In this document: piece after piece, positions 62,419 through 64,000 of the stretch
How positions within the stretch are numbered: the stretch's first letter is position 1
Layout: every line of letters begins with the position of its first letter
DNA from: Leucobacter sp. UCMA 4100
Lineage (GTDB): Bacteria > Actinomycetota > Actinomycetes > Actinomycetales > Microbacteriaceae
Direction: 5' to 3'
DNA: 64,000 bases
Assembly (NCBI RefSeq): GCF_027853335.1
Contig: NZ_JAFEUS010000002.1
Coordinates: 1,906,514 to 1,970,513 of the forward strand
Notes under the pieces: generated by a model
Seen by the model: the letters and a program-made list of their open reading frames with translations, nothing else
Told to the model about the DNA's origin: nothing
Database searches by the model: none
Program-made: the position numbers and the translations under genes

Positions 62419-63567
62419 ATGGCGAGTCGACTTCCCGCGGCCCCGCCTGTGCTCTCGGGCTTTCAATATGTCAGGCCGCTCGGCACCGGAGGCTTCGCCG
62501 ATGTGTTCCTTTTCGAACAACACATGCCGCGGCGCCCGGTTGCAGTGAAGGTTCTGCTCACCGACATCATCGATGAGGCGCTCTTGCGCATGTTTACCGC
62601 AGAGGCCGACGCGATGGCCCGGTTGAGCGCGCACCCCTCGATCCTGACGATTTATGAGGCGAGCATTTCGGCCGACGGGCGGCCATACCTCGTCATGGAG
62701 TACTGCCCTTCGTCGTTCACAAGCCGCTATCGCCAAGAAACGATCGGGCTTGAAGAGGTGCTTTCGCTCGGGGTAACCATGGGATCCGCTATCGAGACGG
62801 CGCACCGGGCAGGCCTTTTGCACCGGGATATTAAGCCTTCGAACATTCTCGTGACACGCTACGGTTTACCCGTGCTCTCAGATTTTGGTATTGCGACGGC
62901 GGTTGGGCCGGGCGCGTCAGGCGAAGACGTTATCGCGATGTCGGTGCCCTGGAGCGCGCCTGAAATTATCGCCGAGCGCAGCACGGGCACGGTGTCCTCT
63001 GAGGTGTGGAGCCTCGGGGCGACGCTCTACACCCTGCTCGCCGGGGTGAGCCCGTTTGAAAAACCAGGCAGGGGTATGAACCAGCGTGAGCTTCTGAAAA
63101 AGCGCATCGCCAAGGCCTCGTACACCCCGACCGGCAGGCAAGATGTCACGCCAGAACTCGAGAATATCTTGCGCACCGCGATGGCAAAGCAGCCGGAGCA
63201 TCGGCACGAGAGCATCTTGCAACTCGTTACCGAGCTGCAAGAGGTGCAGCAGAGCCTGGGGTTTCAGGTGACCCCGATCGAGATCGCCGAAGACCCGTGG
63301 CAACCAGAACGCACCCCGGGTGAAGAACCGCAGTTTGTTCCGCGGCAACCGCGCTCGCAAGTGCAGTACGACTCGCAGCGGGTCTCTGGGCCCGCAAAAC
63401 GGTCGCGCAGGCAGCTTCGTGAGCGGGCGAGTGACATGGGAGTTCCCGGGCAAGAGGAAGCTGGGCGTAGCTACTCGCCACGCCAACTCGCGTTGTTCGT
63501 TGGTGGCACCGTGATTGTGACGGCCGTGGTGGTTTCAGGCCTTGTGAGCCTGCTCGGGGGTCTGTAA
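62419..63567 (+). CDS. Transmembrane Ser/Thr protein kinase (PknB-like)
   Basis: This 382-residue Hanks-type kinase has the Gly loop GTGGFADVF (22-30), VAVK with Lys44, catalytic loop HRDIKPSN (Asp137), DFG (155-157) and APE-like APEIIAERS, then the F-helix aspartate region VWSLGATLYTLLAG. Asp at the F helix is replaced by the EVW-SLG context, which deserves note. A disordered juxtamembrane region of about 100 residues follows and a C-terminal helix (LALFVGGTVIVTAVVVSGLV) with almost no extracellular part, so no sensor domain. Directly followed by the next gene with a TAAGTG junction. Confidence 0.88.
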   Translation: MASRLPAAPPVLSGFQYVRPLGTGGFADVFLFEQHMPRRPVAVKVLLTDIIDEALLRMFTAEADAMARLSAHPSILTIYEASISADGRPYLVMEYCPSSFTSRYRQETIGLEEVLSLGVTMGSAIETAHRAGLLHRDIKPSNILVTRYGLPVLSDFGIATAVGPGASGEDVIAMSVPWSAPEIIAERSTGTVSSEVWSLGATLYTLLAGVSPFEKPGRGMNQRELLKKRIAKASYTPTGRQDVTPELENILRTAMAKQPEHRHESILQLVTELQEVQQSLGFQVTPIEIAEDPWQPERTPGEEPQFVPRQPRSQVQYDSQRVSGPAKRSRRQLRERASDMGVPGQEEAGRSYSPRQLALFVGGTVIVTAVVVSGLVSLLGGL

Positions 63568-64000
63568 GTGCGCAGGCGCACCTGGGTAGCGTGGGTAGCG
63601 AGTGTGGCGGCCGTGGCGGTCGCTGCGACGCTCGCGGTGCTTTGGCCGGGTTATGACGCCAGGCAAGTGCCACCCGATAACGCTTCGGTGTGGGTGCTGC
63701 AAACGGGCGACGGCAAACGTTACGCGAGGGTCAACAGCGACCTCGGCGAGCTCGACACCGTCAAAGAGGTCGAGAACCCGAGCCAGCTGGTGCAGCATGG
63801 CGACAGGGCGGTGCTCTTTGCCGAGGGCAATCAGCGGCTCTCAACCCTTGATCAGGCCGCACCGAAAGATCTCACCGATGTGAACACCGATGATTTCGAG
63901 CAGGCGCCCGCCGAAACGATCGCGGTTGAGACCGCTGGCGAGTGGATCGCATACCTCACAGCTTCGGGCAACGTTTACGTTGGCACCCTCGGCGAACAGG
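63568..64000 (+). CDS. Start of a large membrane-anchored envelope protein (partial)
   Basis: The first 144 codons are visible from GTG 63568, immediately after the kinase stop. A basic start and one membrane helix (WVAWVASVAAVAVAATLAVL) are followed by ASVWVLQTGDGKRYARVN and LGELDTVKEVENPSQLVQ, which resemble the beginning of the very long fibronectin-type-III/Ig-like proteins that follow FHA-kinase genes in many Microbacteriaceae. The gene runs off the window, so its length and domain content are unknown. Confidence 0.6.
   Translation, partial: MRRRTWVAWVASVAAVAVAATLAVLWPGYDARQVPPDNASVWVLQTGDGKRYARVNSDLGELDTVKEVENPSQLVQHGDRAVLFAEGNQRLSTLDQAAPKDLTDVNTDDFEQAPAETIAVETAGEWIAYLTASGNVYVGTLGEQ

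Overview
The window is about 64 kb of high-GC DNA from an actinobacterium. The best guess is the family Microbacteriaceae, close to Leucobacter. This rests on the strong G/C third-position bias, frequent GTG and TTG starts, a mycobacterium-like block (mscL, 5-formyltetrahydrofolate cyclo-ligase, galU, rimJ, sepX/glpR), and families typical of Microbacteriaceae (a DUF6264-like protein, a DUF4011/superfamily-1 protein with an MTES_1575-like tail, and a small protein ending in PPHWG). The genus call is inference. No rRNA, tRNA or CRISPR array was seen.

Layout. 1-8.5 kb: the start of mscL, a CYTH protein, a FAD amine oxidase, an NCS2 nucleobase permease behind a hairpin-rich leader, and a very large degenerate helicase-like protein. 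8.5-9.9 kb: an IS30-family insertion sequence sitting in the middle of a palindromic repeat. 9.9-13.3 kb: the galU-rimJ-sepX block, lacking the glp/moeA gene expected there. 13.6-17.5 kb: fbaA and glpX, divergent, and a CPBP protease. 17.5-21 kb: an Lrp regulator facing kynureninase and an amino-acid permease. 21-33 kb: an LAATG surface protein, UPF0114, YjdM, thrC, a LysR-nitrilase pair, an esterase, an LPNTG leucine-rich-repeat surface protein with a stop codon early in its signal-peptide frame, and an unknown membrane protein. 33-39.6 kb: a siderophore uptake system (binding lipoprotein, two permeases, ATPase, siderophore-interacting reductase) facing a double AraC regulator across a DtxR/IdeR-type box. 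40-45.4 kb: a sortase-assembled pilus locus (tip-like pilin, shaft pilin, class C sortase). 45.5-49.2 kb: a lipoprotein, ychF, an exonuclease and an anchored unknown protein. 49.4-54.8 kb: an oligopeptide ABC transporter. 55-64 kb: typA, a maltokinase-cap-like gene broken by an in-frame TAG, agmatine deiminase with argF-argH, and the start of an FHA/Ser-Thr kinase/large-envelope-protein operon that runs off the end.

The strongest unexplained signal is a repeat family. A palindrome of about 50 bp with TGTGGTCA/TGACCACA ends occurs at 39.7 and 46.5 kb, and a third copy at 8.6-9.9 kb is split in its loop by the IS30 element. Beside two of the palindromes, extra copies of the same 8-bp motif continue at exactly 21-bp spacing, about two helical turns. 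Two other long perfect or near-perfect intergenic palindromes, at 13.4 and 57.1 kb, may be cousins or unrelated.

The apparatus for iron capture, surface adhesion (pilus and three further wall- or membrane-anchored proteins), peptide uptake and tryptophan/polyamine metabolism suggests a host- or organic-matter-associated lifestyle. That is inference only.
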